The notes below the pieces were generated by a model that saw nothing but the letters and a program-made list of their open reading frames with translations, had not been told where the DNA came from and made no database searches. Shown here in pieces: positions 34,901-46,399 of a stretch of 64,000 bases of DNA. Numbering within the stretch: position 1 is the first letter of the stretch; every line of letters starts with the position of its first letter. The translations under genes and the position numbers were made by a program. The DNA is taken from the NCBI GenBank assembly GCA_001692895.1, contig KV748189.1, forward strand, positions 1,186,432 to 1,250,431, in the 5' to 3' direction. Origin of the DNA: Cenococcum geophilum 1.58 (Eukaryota; Ascomycota; Dothideomycetes; Gloniales; Gloniaceae).

Positions 34901-36840
34901 GGAGGATGGTTAGGCCTATATAAACTTATTATAACTAATAGTTAAACTTACACTCTTTAGATACCCTATGGACCTACTTAATTCCGTTTAACCGTTATTA
35001 AGCCTTACTATAAAGATAATAATTCCGAGCCTTTGTAGGATGCCCTAAAAGATACCCTAGAAGATACCCTAAAGGAGAACTATGACTAACGTGCCCTAGA
35101 AGGCAACTATAATCCTAATACAATTGTAGTAAACGTGCTGCAACTATAACGCGGTAGAGGTCGCCTAAAGGGATTATAAAATTACTAACACCTTATTAAT
35201 TTTAAAGAGCAATTCATTGCCGCCATTGAGAATAGAGTTAAGTTGTTAATGGCCTTTATAACAGCTAAAGAGAAGGCTAACTTCAAGCTCGCAAAATAGC
35301 TCTGAAAGGAAGGTTGTATTATAACTCTAGGGACTCCTTTCTAAGCATTTAATAAGTAGGAGATTAACGGTCTTATTATAAGAGGAGTCTTTAAATTTGA
35401 GAAGTATGACCCTACCAAGTTTAATGGAATTCGCATCTTTAAGTTAAAAATGGTTAATGAGATTAAGGGTAAAGCTACTAACGCCCTATTTGAGAAATTA
35501 AGGCTTATTATCTAAGGTTATAACAATAATAGTAAGGAGGTAATTCTTATATAATCTCCTACGATACAACAAGCTAGTTAGCGAGTTATTATTGTACTAG
35601 CTCCCTCCTTAATGAAGAACGGAATAGCAGTTTATTTATAAGATATTACTTAGGCCTATACCTAATTAGAGACGCGCCTTTAGCGCTTGATACTAGTATA
35701 CCTTCTAGAGCAAATTCGCCACTAATATCCCGAAGATATGATTATAGTTGTGCTTAAGCCACTATATGGAATTATAGAAGTAGGAACTTATTAGTAGGCT
35801 ACCTATAGCAAGCACCACAAAGAGAAGCTTTTAATAACTACTTCTATATTTAATCCCTGCTTCCTTATTACAACTATAGGAACTCTATTTGGAATTATTG
35901 GCATATAAACTAACGATATAATTATCTTAGGAGACGACCAATTCTTAGCTCTTAAAGAAGATGAGCTAGTGAAGGCAAATCTTATAGCAAAGCTAAAGGA
36001 AAAGCTTAGTTTAATAATACTATTACTCTTTAATAGATGCATCCTCTCCCTAAATAAGGATTCTATTGCTCTGCGCTAGAAGGGTTAAGGTAAGAAGATT
36101 AACGTTATTAACGCTAATTCTCTAAAGTAAGGATATATGGAGCAACGCGCTCGCGGAGCTTATATTACTTCTATCTATTAACCCAAGGCTTTATTCGATC
36201 TCTCTGTTACCGCCTAACACTAGGAACTAACTAAGGATAATATCCTTGCCCTAAATAAGCGTCTTTTCTAGTAAATAAACTATCTTAATTAGGGACGACT
36301 CTATATACCTATTAATCTTCCTACCGCTAAGCTCTTTATATTTATTAATAGATCGTTTATAAACAATAAAGATTTTAGCTCCTAGTTGGGATATAAGATT
36401 ATTATCGCGAACGAATTTACTAGAGAGAATGACTTTATAATCTATAGCAATCTTATCTATTAGAGCTTAACTAAGAGCAAGCGCGTTACCTGAAGTGTTT
36501 TAGTGTTAGAGATATATAGAATAGTTAGCGGAGTTAATATAGCAATTGTAATTGGAACTACCCTAAAGATAATTATAGATCGACTCGAACTTTCCGTTAT
36601 CCCTACAATTATGTGCACCGACTTATATTCCCTCTATAAGTGTTTAGTCAAGCTTAGTACTACAAAAGAGAAGCGCCTTATGATTAATATTATGGCACTT
36701 CAGCAATCCTATAAGCGTTAAGAACTCTTTAAGATTTAATGGATTAATGGCCAAGATAACCTAGCAGATGCGATAATAAAGGCGAACCCAAATAAGGCAC
36801 TAGAGACGTTTATTAACACGAATACTCTACGTGTATAAGT
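31970..36840 (+). pseudogene. Copia D gag-pol relic
   Basis: Gag starts near 31970. A zinc-binding segment reading KKCYVYKKPNCW (second Cys now Tyr) lies near 33275-33310. The protease site reads IPDTRA (DTG expected) near 33690. The pre-integrase motif LHHRFGHLS is at about 34075-34105 and integrase follows. RT lies at about 34900-36060, including the readable ILGDDQFLALKEDEL near 35926-35970. RNase H lies at about 36380-36835; its open piece 36503-36721 has ALQQSYKR at the end, and INGQDN-ADA is readable after it. The order gag-PR-IN-RT-RH defines Ty1/Copia. Stops are mostly TAA/TAG in place of Gln or Trp. Confidence 0.8.
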
Positions 36841-37008
36841 TAAAGGTTAGGTTAAAAGGGAGTCCCTAGAAATTTTATAGTCACGTGAGGTCTTAAGATG
36901 TCTAGGAACTTCGACCGGCGGTTAAAGTTATCTAATTAGTTAGATTCTCTTACTAAGACTTTTTGGAGCATAACATTCTGTAAACCCTGACTTAATCTAG
37001 CTAATTAG

Positions 37009-37035
37009 GATTTTCCATCCCCGGGATGGAAAATC
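37009..37035. repeat. 27-bp near-perfect palindrome in Copia D
   Basis: Arms gattttccatccc and gggatggaaaatc flank one C. The identical 27 bases occur at 46298-46324 in Copia E. Outside the core the flanks can also pair (ctaatt/ccaatt with attgg), extending the symmetry to about 43 bp. Confidence 0.85.
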
Positions 37036-37196
37036 GCCATTGGCTCGCTTACTGCTAGCGCCTTAGCGGCCTACCCGTCTTCGCCAACTGCTGCATTGTC
37101 ACATAGTATTTGGTCTTGTCGTATACTATCTGGTATCGTTATATCCTATCTGTTTATATATATATAAATGGCAACCACAAAAAGAAGAGTTGCCAG

Positions 37197-37397
37197 TGTT
37201 GGGAATAGGGCAAATTGCCGCTATATAAGGCAAATTGCCGTCACATAAGGTAAGTTGCCGTCACGTGTCGCCGCGGCACTACCGTAGCGAGGAACCTTAA
37301 GTTCCTTAACCCTTACCCCTATCTATAAAAATAAGAACAACAATTATTATACTATCTACGAACCGTAGCTACGTGATATCCCCTTGTGAGTCCAACA
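37197..37397 (+). repeat. 3' LTR of Copia D
   Basis: It is the same 201 bp as 31409-31609 apart from transition differences, mainly C-to-T and G-to-A, and is followed by the TSD gtaag. Confidence 0.9.
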
Positions 37398-38279
37398 GTA
37401 AGTTTTAAAGATTATTAGTTATAAGGACATTAACGCTAAAATATAGTATAAGGTTAAGTAGATAGGCTATAAAGAAACTACCTAGGAACTACTACAGAAT
37501 TTAAAAAATGCTATAGAAAAGGTATAGGAGTATTAAAAGAAAACGGGTTAGGTAGTATTAAGAAGGAGCTAAAGATAAAGGGATTAGTTAAAGGTAATAG
37601 ATAAGCTAGATTATTTAAGGCATCCACCGCTAGTATATTAGTTATTTCCACCTTATTTTAATTAGAATCCTTTTTAGCCTCCTTAGCCTTAAGTTTAAAT
37701 AGATCTTACTCTACTAGATAAAACTCCTTTAAGCGTACCTTTTTATAAACCTTTATTAGACGGCTTAGGTAAGTATAAGTATCTAGTTAAGCTTTTAGAG
37801 CCTAAGACGCCTTATTAAAATAATACTAAACCTTAGTTAGGGCCTTGGTTAGCTTACTCTCTAATTTTTTAGCCACTACTAATACGCAAGACCCTAAGGC
37901 AAATTAGATAAGGAATTAGATGGTTATAAAAAATAACGGAATGTGTATATTTAGCATTAGAGATAGATTAAATATTATAAAATAACTATATATTCGCTCG
38001 CGTACACTTAGTATATAAAGAAGGTTAGTAACTAGATAGAGCTATAATCGCAATATATACTAACTTCCTCTCTATATAATAAGAATAGAATAGCATAACT
38101 TTACTAAGAGAAAAAATAAATGTTATTAGCCAATTATAATAATTAGACGTAGAGGATCTAATAGGAGGTATTAGGAATAATAAAGGTTATTAAATTAAAG
38201 ATGGGAATACTATACCTTTAATAAATAACTTAGAGATAGGAGATATCTTTAAGGATAAAGATAAAGAGGAGGGGGATAG
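37398..38279 (+). pseudogene. B1 pol end: chromodomain-like segment and C-terminal extension
   Basis: Continues from 31408 after Copia D. The chromodomain-like part is at about 37430-37530. A long tail follows in one frame apart from stops; readable parts include IPLINNLEIGDIFKDKDKEE just before the LTR. The purine tract aaagataaagaggaggggga is read as KDKEEGD-type codons, and the frame goes on into the LTR. Confidence 0.7.
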
Positions 38280-38663
38280 TATTACGGACCTTATATTAGT
38301 AGCAGTAGAAGTATAAGAAGTGCTAGAATTAGTTAAACTATAAAATAAGGGGTAGCTAAGTTATATAGTTAGTTACGTTATAAGTTTAGAACGTGGAAAC
38401 GTAGAAACGTAGGAATGTAACGTACTAACGTACTAATATACTAACGTACTTAGTATATTTCTTAGGCGCAGTATTATATATTTAAAGGACTACAGTCCCT
38501 ACCTAAATAGCTCTCTTCTTTGTAGTAAATCTTAGAATATAATTAGAGTTAATCTATTAGGTAACTACTCTACTAGTTATATTTACGTTATTAACTATTC
38601 TATACCTATATACCCGGCCCATTAATAAGTCTACCATAGTATTTACTATAAGGCTTTATTACA
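38280..38663 (+). repeat. 3' LTR of Gypsy B1
   Basis: It begins TATTACGGACC and ends TTATTACA. It matches 9014-9433 but lacks about 35 bp near the start. The TSD cctaa follows at 38664-38668. Confidence 0.85.
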
Positions 38664-40928
38664 CCTAAACGGTATAGCTATATAATATTTATAAGGCCTA
38701 GCGCTTAAAGAATACTATAAGGGCGTATAAGCCGAAGTAGAAAAAGTAGAAAGACTAGTATATAAGATTAGAAGGTAATATAGACGGCGCCTAGGTAATA
38801 GAAGATAAGCTTTACCTATTTTTAGAGTAGTAAGTTATTAACTAAAAATTATAGGCTGTTAGCTATTTAAAACGGAAGTTAAAACGGAAAGAAATATAGA
38901 AAGATAGTAAGTAGGTAAAAAAAGGTAAAAAACGGTTAAGCGGGTAAGGTAGCTAGGGGGGAAGGTAGCTATAGAGGTAGCTATAGGGGCAGCCGTAGGT
39001 ATAGGGGAGGAAGCTATAAAGGAGGAAGGGAAGATATAGAATAAGGAGGCCCTAAATGCCCTATTTAACAAAATAGTCTAATACTTAGTTATAAATAGCT
39101 ATATCTCTACTTATAAGGGTTATTTTAGCCCTTACTTAGCTGCATCGCCTAGGGGCTTTAAGGGGTAGCCAAGGCCTAGCCTTCGGCTAGGCTTACAGCC
39201 CTTTCCCTCCTTATTGGTTTATCTCTTTCTATATAAGGCTATTACCTACTCTTATTACCATATCGTCCTCTTCTATTAACTCTCCTTATAACTCATACTC
39301 GGCTTACCTACTCCCTACTATATCCCCTGGCAATGTGCCTTATATTACTATTATTAAGCTTTATATATAGTAGTTAGAAGGTAAGACTTTATAGCTGCTA
39401 TAGGGGATAAAGCTTTTAGTAGTACTAGATAGTATCCGCCGTAATAAGAACTAGATTTAATACGTTAACTTTATTAATTAAGGCCTATTTATAATTACTA
39501 GCAGCTATAATATTAAAGGGCTTAAAAAGGTAATTAATTAATACTAGGAAACGGGCTCTAAGATACTAGGTTTAGTTAAGTCTTACCTTTAAACTATAGC
39601 TAAGCATTTATTAAGTTTGTATATACCCTATTTAGTTTATATAGCTACCGTTTTCTAACCCGTTTTTTAGGCTATACTACTATTACCTATAGTAAAAGTA
39701 GATAAGATATTTAGCTTACTAACTTTATTCTTATTAAACTAGAGAATAAAGGGCCTAAATTAGACGAGTTAGCGCTATATATAATTATATTAATAATATA
39801 AGGGAAGTAGAATTAGTACGGTAAGGTTAAGTATATAGGTTATATATAAAACGCTAACCCTATTCTCTACCCCCTCTTTATAATAGCCTTTTACTTCTTT
39901 AACCGCTAGGGTAAAGATAACGCTAAGAGTTTTCCATTCTTTTAATAGCTAAAAGATTATTATAACCTATACGTCTTTCTTAGTAGTATTAAAGTACTAT
40001 AATAGCCGCTAAGCTATTATACGCAGTTTAAATAGAATAATAAGATATTTTAGGGGGTAGAAATTTACTTAAAGGAGAAGACCTATAGCGCCTATAAGTA
40101 AAGCGTTTAGTATACTAAGCTTAGCGGCGTTAAAGAGACCTAAATTAAATAGGCCGGATGCTAGAATATGGACGTAATAATAGGAGCCTACCTTAGCTAC
40201 CTACCCTATATATTTATATAGTCAATTACTAGCTTCCTAAAGAAAGAAAAGGGCTACTTTTTTTCCTACATATAGGATGTGCTGGAGAAAGCCCTTTATT
40301 TAAAGATATGGCTTAAGACTAATATCTAGCTAAAATATATAGAGGCCTACTACCTAGGTAGGGCTAATAATAAGGTTATATAGCTTAACTTTATAGGCTT
40401 AGGATTTCTACGCCTCCTTTATATACTTAGGGTAATCCTATTATAGGACTTAGTAATCCTATATAAGTAGTTCCCGCTCTACCCCCTATAGAAGGACCCC
40501 ATCTTTAGCTATAAGGAGTACTAGAGATTTACTACGTAGGTAAAAAGCTTGCTAACTAATATAGTTATATTAAATAAGCTAATAATATAGAAATACTAGC
40601 CCGCCTATAAGGCCGTAGCTAAGCTAAGATATAAGGCCGCGATCTCTAAGATAAAGGGGGTTTAATTACGCGTATAGACGATTTTAGAACGGCTTAGCAA
40701 AATAAAAAGGTTATTAGTATTATTCGTACCTATATAGATCTAGTAAGGGAAGACAGGTATCTAAATAGGGCCTATAAAGTCTATATATCTACCTTTAGGC
40801 GAGCCCGTACTGTCTATTATAATATTTACTATATCTACGCCGCCTATTTAGCTATTTATAATATCTGTACTACCTACTTAGCCGCCATCTATAATATCCG
40901 CACTATTTACTTAGCTGTCTATAATATC
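38664..40928 (+). pseudogene. Crypton-like tyrosine recombinase relic, main segment
   Basis: One plus frame begins with NTIRAYKPK (from 38711), resembling the N-terminal motif of fungal Crypton-type tyrosine recombinases. A charged region follows, and from about 39320 a long stretch is open apart from Gln/Trp-type stops. Near 40080-40215 it reads KTYSAYKQSVQY, then GVKETQIKQAG and IGAYLSYLP. This fits the catalytic HxxR region and the GRWN/YL-LP block of Ndc10_II-type proteins with His/Arg mutated. ILLQDLVIL and a DPIFSYKEY-like stretch follow (about 40430-40530). The segment ends in 30-bp repeats at the Gypsy B2 insertion. An inverted repeat ggcctagcc/ggctaggc is at about 39170-39192. Family assignment rests on motif memory, not a search. 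Confidence 0.65.
40825..40928 (+). repeat. 30-bp tandem repeats in the Crypton-like gene (left of B2)
   Basis: Units of about 30 bp carry a tataatatctacaccg-like core and a cctacttagcc-like end. They read as repeats of about ten residues rich in Ser, Ile, Pro and Thr. The array is interrupted by Gypsy B2 within a unit and continues at 63624-63720. Confidence 0.75.
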
Positions 40929-41324
40929 TATTATGGACCTTATATCGGCAGTAGTACAACTACTAAGAATGGATATAAATGGGTTGGTTAAAATAGTACG
41001 GAAGGCGCTGAAACCGATTAAGCTATAGAATAAGGGGTAGCCGAGTTATATGGCTAGTTACGTTATAAGTTTAGAACGTGGGAATATAGAAATATAGGAA
41101 CGCGACGTACCAATATACTAATATACTAATGTACTAAACCTTTACTATAGAGAGGAGTTATATATTTAAGGACATATGGTCTCTATAAATAGTTTCTCTT
41201 CTTTATAGTTAATCTATTAGGCAACCACTCTACTAGTTATTATTACGTTATTAACTTCTTATTTACCTATATATCTAGCCCATTAATAAGTCTGCTATAG
41301 TATTTCCTATAAGGCTTTATTATA
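40929..41324 (+). repeat. 5' LTR of Gypsy B2
   Basis: It begins TATTATGGACC (from TGTTACGGACC) and ends TTATTATA. It matches 63213-63623, which is slightly longer because of an internal indel. Confidence 0.85.
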
Positions 41325-44300
41325 TATTTACTACTAAGGTTATAGTATTAATAAAGTTAAATAATATGCTACTAAAAGCAGTAGCTATAATACTATTAAC
41401 GGCAGTAACTACCTTAGGATTAGGTAACGACACCAGTATAGTAGATACCAACTCTTAGCTAGTTACAGGAAATAGTTAATTAATTAATAGATAATAATAG
41501 GATATTTAAAGAAAGAATTAATAAAATCGAAGTAGCTAAGGTTAAGTTACCCTTAATTAAGCGATTCTTAGGGGAGAAGTTAAAACTTAAAGGATTCCTT
41601 ACGTAAATACACTTTAAGGCTACGTAAGAAAGAGTAAAATTAGGGGCGCCTATAGATTAAGTCGCTTACGCAGGATTATTCTTAATAGGAAGGGTACTTA
41701 AGTGGTTTAAATCTTACCTTATGGAGGTATAGGAATATAGCATAATAACTACTAACTAGAAGGTACGGTATATATTTTTAAATTAGAGCGAGTTTATAGA
41801 ACGCTTAACACAGATATTTAAAGACCTAAAGGTAACTACTATAGTGGAATAAAAACTCCAAAACCTAGTATAAAGGACTTTAGTAATTAAGTATATAACA
41901 TAGTTTTAAATATTAGCTATATAGGTTAAATAGAACAATAAGGCGCTTATAGTATAGTATAAGCAGGGACTTAAAGTAAAAGTCTAAGACGCGATTATCT
42001 TAATAGAAGATATAGATACTCTTAGAGAACTAATTAATTAAGTAATTAAGATTAATAATAAGATCTACTAAAGAGAGCAAACTAAAAAGGGTTAAAATAG
42101 AGTTCTATAGTTATATAAGGCGTAGAGTACGCAACGGCAAAGTTAAAGTTAAAAACTATAGTATAGCGCAGAACTAATAGACCTAAGTAGTACTAAAGAA
42201 TCTAAAAAGTGGAATAGAAGACTATAAAAACCTAAAGGTTAAGAATTAAGTAATTATAGGACTAAGGAGCAGAGGCTAAACTAGGGATTTTAGTAGTAGA
42301 AGATATTCAGGCGGACTCTATCCCTTAACCCGTTGGGGTCCTTCGAGAATTCGCTACTGGATTTGACTGGGCACCTGCATTGAACCGGGTTCTCCGATTG
42401 GCTGGTCCCTTATCGATAACCGTAGGACCCAAATCAACGGGTTAAGGGATAGTAAGAAAAATGGTTTAAAAAAGGAGCTTATATAAATTGCGGAAAATAA
42501 GGTTATTACATTAAAGACTATAAGAGTGGTTAGAGTTACTATATAGTAAAAGGAACAAGACTAGTAAAAGATATATATATATAGAGGGATAATAGTATAC
42601 TATAAGGAACAAAAGAATGTTTAATTAAAAGTTTTACGTTTTATTATAATAACGTATACTAAATTTATAGGGACGCTAAGTACGGCGCAAGCTATTAGCT
42701 ATAGGAGCTAAAATTATTAGAGTTTAGAGGAACTAATAAACCATTTTATAAATCGGATATTAAGGATAATAAATTTAATATAGGCGAAATATTTAGTAAT
42801 AATAAGGTAATAATAATAGCTTACTAGGAGTATATAGACCTTAAAGATGTTATAAAAGAGGCAAAGGATAATTTTACTATAGAATAGAGAATATTAGTAG
42901 GAATTAAGACCCTACTAGATACGATATCTATTACTTTATAAGACATAAGAGAAATAAAACGATAAACTACTTTGGCACTTAATAAAGGCAAAAGGCTATA
43001 AGCTTAAGATTCTTAAGAAGAGATAAGAGACACTTAAAATTCTTAAGATAAAATAAGATACGCTTAAGGACCTATAATAGACGACAACCAATAGAGTAGA
43101 GTAATAGCTTAGTTTAGCGATATATAAATAAGCTTAGGATAAAGTTTCCTAAAGGTATAAGATTCTTAAGAAGAGATAAGTAAGATTTAAGATTCTTAAA
43201 ATAAGATAAGAATACTATAAAAGCCTAGTTAGACTAAGGCTAGAGCTAAGCTTAAGATAGAAGCAAGCTTAGGATTAAGAATTCTATAGGACTAATATTT
43301 CTAGATATAATAAGGACTATTAAATAAACTAAGATTAAGAAGTAAGAAGACTTTAAGGATTTACTTATAAGGCGAAAACCAAAAGAAAATATAAAGGAAT
43401 TTAGATAGAGAATCCTTATATAGTAAGAACAGAAACTAGACTAGGGATCTAGCATACTAGGTTATATAAGGGACAAAGTACTAGTATAAAGAATTACTAA
43501 TAGGCCTAGGGTAGGTATACTTAAAGCTAAGTAGCTTATTAAACTAGAAAATAAAGAGGATCTAGGAATCCCTATTAGGTTTAAAGAATAATATATAAAG
43601 GGCTATTATAATATAGTAATAAAAAGATACTTCCTTATGGATAAGCTGTATATACTTTAGTAGCTATACTAGAAGTAGTATAGGCAACGACATAATAATA
43701 AGTAAGAAGATTTCTATATGTGGTTAGATAAGCAAGTTATTTAAAATTACCCTATTATAGAGAAGGTAATAAGTTATATTAAGGGAGCCTTAATTATAAT
43801 ATTAAAGGATCTAGAGGAATAATTAGAGGATTAGAGAAGTAAGAGATGTATCTTAGTACCCGCGAATAAAGTTATAACGTTTAGATTAACATGGTAAAAG
43901 TTTAAACTTAAAAATAAAAATAAGTTAAGAGTTAACCTAAAGTACCTAGTATATTATACGCTATTATGGATTATATATATAAATAATATATACGAAATAT
44001 ATATAATCTAAAAAAAAAAGAATTAGAAGTACCCTATAAAAATATATTAGGCGCCAGATAAGTAATAGTATAGAAATGCTAAGTATATACATAAATAGCA
44101 TTTAGTAGAAGTTTAGGAGTTAAGGGACTTAATACTTTAACCAGGAAGATTCCTTATAGAAGAATACTTAGATAAATAATAGTAGTAGAAATACCTAAAG
44201 AATACGTATCTATAGTATATAGAGGATAAAAAGCAAACTAGGTATTGGCTAAAAAGTAAGCTAAGTGTAATAGGATTAAGCAGCTAATAGTTAGGAAAAG

Positions 44301-46046
44301 TAGAGGCTTATAGGACTAGAGAGAGCTAGTAGTAGAGCCTTAGACCCTTAAAGGAATTTAAGAATAACACCTAAATTTACGAGTTAATTAGTAAGATTAA
44401 TAGTTTAAAGCACTAATAGATAGTAGAGTAATAAGAAACTATATTTTACTAATAGTAGTTAAAAAAAAATAGGATTACCTTATAGATAGAAAGAATAACT
44501 TTACCTACTAGTTATAATTTTAGGAGATCCGATAGCCTATAGAGGAGGGATTATTAACCTTAAAATAGGACCTATTTAGATAACCATTAAAGGAAGATAA
44601 ATTAAGATGTTTTTTAATATCCTACTATTAGGACGGGATAAGGCAGTATTAGGAATGCCTTAGTTATAGGAATATAATCTAAAGATCGATCAGATTATAG
44701 GTTAGGTTAATATTAGGGATACTTAATAACGTAAGATATAATAGTAAACTAAGTTAGTATAGTATTAAGTTAGAGCGATATATAAAAAGACTAAGCGAGG
44801 CTTAAGTTATATACTAAAAAGATACTATAAATATGGTAAGAAACTATAAAGCCTAGAAAGTAAAAAGCTAGTAGATTATATAGTATAGGACTATAAGATA
44901 GAGTTAAAACTAGGAATAAGTCTAAGGTTTTTTTAACCTATAAGCTTACTTAAGAGGAGTTAAGAGTACTTAAAGAGTTTATTTAAGAAAACTTATAAGA
45001 GGGATATATTAAACTATTATAGTTATTAGCGGGATATCTAGTACTATTTATACTAAAGAAGAACGGAAAACTTAGGCTATATATTAACTATAGGCAGTTA
45101 AATAGCATTACTTAAAAGGATAGGTATTTTTACCCTTAATTAGCGAAATTTAAGATAAAATAGGTAATGTATAAATCTTTATAAAGATAGATCTAAGATA
45201 GGCGTACTATTAGATTAGAATTAAGGAAGGCGATAAATAGAAGGCATCTTTTAGGTTAAAGGAAGGACTATATAAACTATTAGTTATATAATTTGGGTTA
45301 ATAAATGCACTAGTAACGTTTTAAAAGAGAATTAATAGTATATTAGAAGAACACCTTAATAAGTTTATTATAGTATACCTTAATATTATTATTATCTACT
45401 TAATAACTAAGGAAGAATATGGGGAATACGTTAAATAGGTTTTAAAGAGACTATAAGAAGAATAGATACTAGTAGTAATTAAGAAATACAAGTTCTTTAT
45501 TAGGAAGACCGATTTTATTAAATTTATTATTAAACTAGGTTATATTAGTATAGACCTAAAGAAGATTAAAGCTATAGTAAGTTAGTAAGAACTAGAGAAT
45601 ATAACGCAGTTAAGGTTATTTTTAGGGNTTTATAACTANTATAGAAGGNNTATANNATANTAGTTAAAGAATATTAAACTATTTACTAGGCTTATAAAGA
45701 AAGAGGAACTATAGGTATAGGGGAAGGAGTAAAAAAAGGTTATTTAAGGAACTTAAAGAGTTATTTACCTAAGAGCTAATCCCCAAAATCTATTAACTAG
45801 GACTAGATACGGTTATAGAAACAAATATATTAGACTTTATACTAGAAATATATTTGCTATAGAAGTATAAGAATATATAGCATCTAGTAGTATACTATAG
45901 TCGGAAGATAATACTACTAGAGTTAAACTATAACATCTATAATAAGGAGTTATTAGGTATAGTTACAGCACTTAAGAAATAAAGAGCATTCTTATAAGGC
46001 GTAGAAAAACTATTTATAGTTAAGATAAATTATAAGAACCTAATGG
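41325..46046 (+). pseudogene. B2 gag-pol relic, gag to RNase H
   Basis: Gag, with a zinc knuckle at about 42475-42525 (first Cys pair partly kept: NCGK), is split at 42320 by the MITE. The unrecognised central block (about 43300-44340), protease LIDSR (about 44413-44425), RT (about 45030-45600) and the start of RNase H follow in the same order as in B1 and A2. Stops and Cys/His-to-Tyr changes are dense. The region ends at cctaatgg, where Copia E is inserted. Confidence 0.8.
42321..42449. mobile_element. 129-bp MITE with TA target duplication
   Basis: Terminal inverted repeats tcccttaacccgttg (42321-42335) and caacgggttaaggga (42435-42449) are perfect over 15 bp, and similarity continues inward (gggtcct) after a 4-bp offset. 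TA flanks both ends (42319-42320, 42450-42451). B1 and A copies lack it at this place. It is GC-normal with no RIP mutation, in sharp contrast to the host. This fits a non-autonomous Tc1/mariner-type element different from the MITE at 7958. Confidence 0.88.
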
Positions 46047-46216
46047 TGTCACGTAGCTCGTATTGAGCTATTCATTGATGAAATGGGTTAATTGATTGAT
46101 GATCTCTTTAGGTTGGTTTTCCTTGGACCTAGGGCCCTCGGGCTCAGATAAAGAGGTTTATAATACACATAACTCGTACACGGTCTACGCCTTTAGAGAA
46201 TATAGATTATCTAATA
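46047..46216 (-). repeat. LTR of Copia E (3' LTR on its strand)
   Basis: It reads TGTCACGTAGCTCG at the left and ATTATCTAATA at the right; the right end would be CTAACA before mutation. It is nearly identical to 51678-51847 except for transitions. Confidence 0.85.
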
Positions 46217-46297
46217 CACCCCCTTAGCTTTAAGCTCTTTGAGGTTAAAGCTAACCACCTTCCTACCAAATTCTGCCAACTTCTGCCAACCAATTAG

Positions 46298-46324
46298 GAT
46301 TTTCCATCCCCGGGATGGAAAATC
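46298..46324. repeat. 27-bp near-perfect palindrome in Copia E
   Basis: Identical, base for base, to 37009-37035 of Copia D: 13-bp arms around one C. It lies about 80 bp inside the left LTR, in the 3' non-coding part of the minus-strand element. Confidence 0.85.
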
Positions 46325-46399
46325 GCTATTAGCGACCCTTCTCGTGCTTATTAATGCGTTAATTGAACTTTGATCTTATCTAAATCCTTCCGTCTTGCT

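Larger units (their letters stand above)
31409..37397 (+). mobile_element. Copia (Ty1-type) retrotransposon D, plus strand, RIP-mutated
   Basis: The 5,989-bp element has equal 201-bp LTRs (31409-31609, 37197-37397) and TSD gtaag (31404-31408, 37398-37402) in B1. Integrase precedes RT, as in Ty1/Copia. The coding region is broken by RIP-type stops, but long stretches remain readable. Between the end of RNase H (about 36837) and the 3' LTR is a 360-bp non-coding tail with a palindrome (37009-37035) and a small stem (tggcaac 37169-37175 with gttgcca 37189-37195) around an A/G-rich tract. Confidence 0.88.
9014..38663 (+). mobile_element. Gypsy retrotransposon B1, RIP-mutated, carrying three nested insertions
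   Basis: The 5' LTR (9014-9433) and 3' LTR (38280-38663) are the same family and are flanked by the TSD cctaa. Its own sequence is 9014-13608, 23681-24036, 29837-31408 and 37398-38663, about 7.8 kb. Insertions are the gag-only Copia element with Gypsy A2 inside it (13609-23680), Gypsy C (24037-29836) and Copia D (31409-37397). Each insertion site has a 5-bp duplication and the host sequence continues directly across it, as checked against the B2 and A copies. Gag with a zinc knuckle, protease, RT, RNase H, integrase and a chromodomain-like end are in Ty3/Gypsy order. All are destroyed by Gln/Trp-to-stop and Cys-to-Tyr changes. Confidence 0.88.

Noticed and set aside
35803..36042. Minus-strand open frame in Copia D
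   Set aside because: It is antisense to the readable RT sequence of Copia D.
38859..39071. Minus-strand open frame of 70 codons
   Set aside because: The plus strand continues the recombinase-like frame here; the minus frame is hydrophobic low-complexity with no support.
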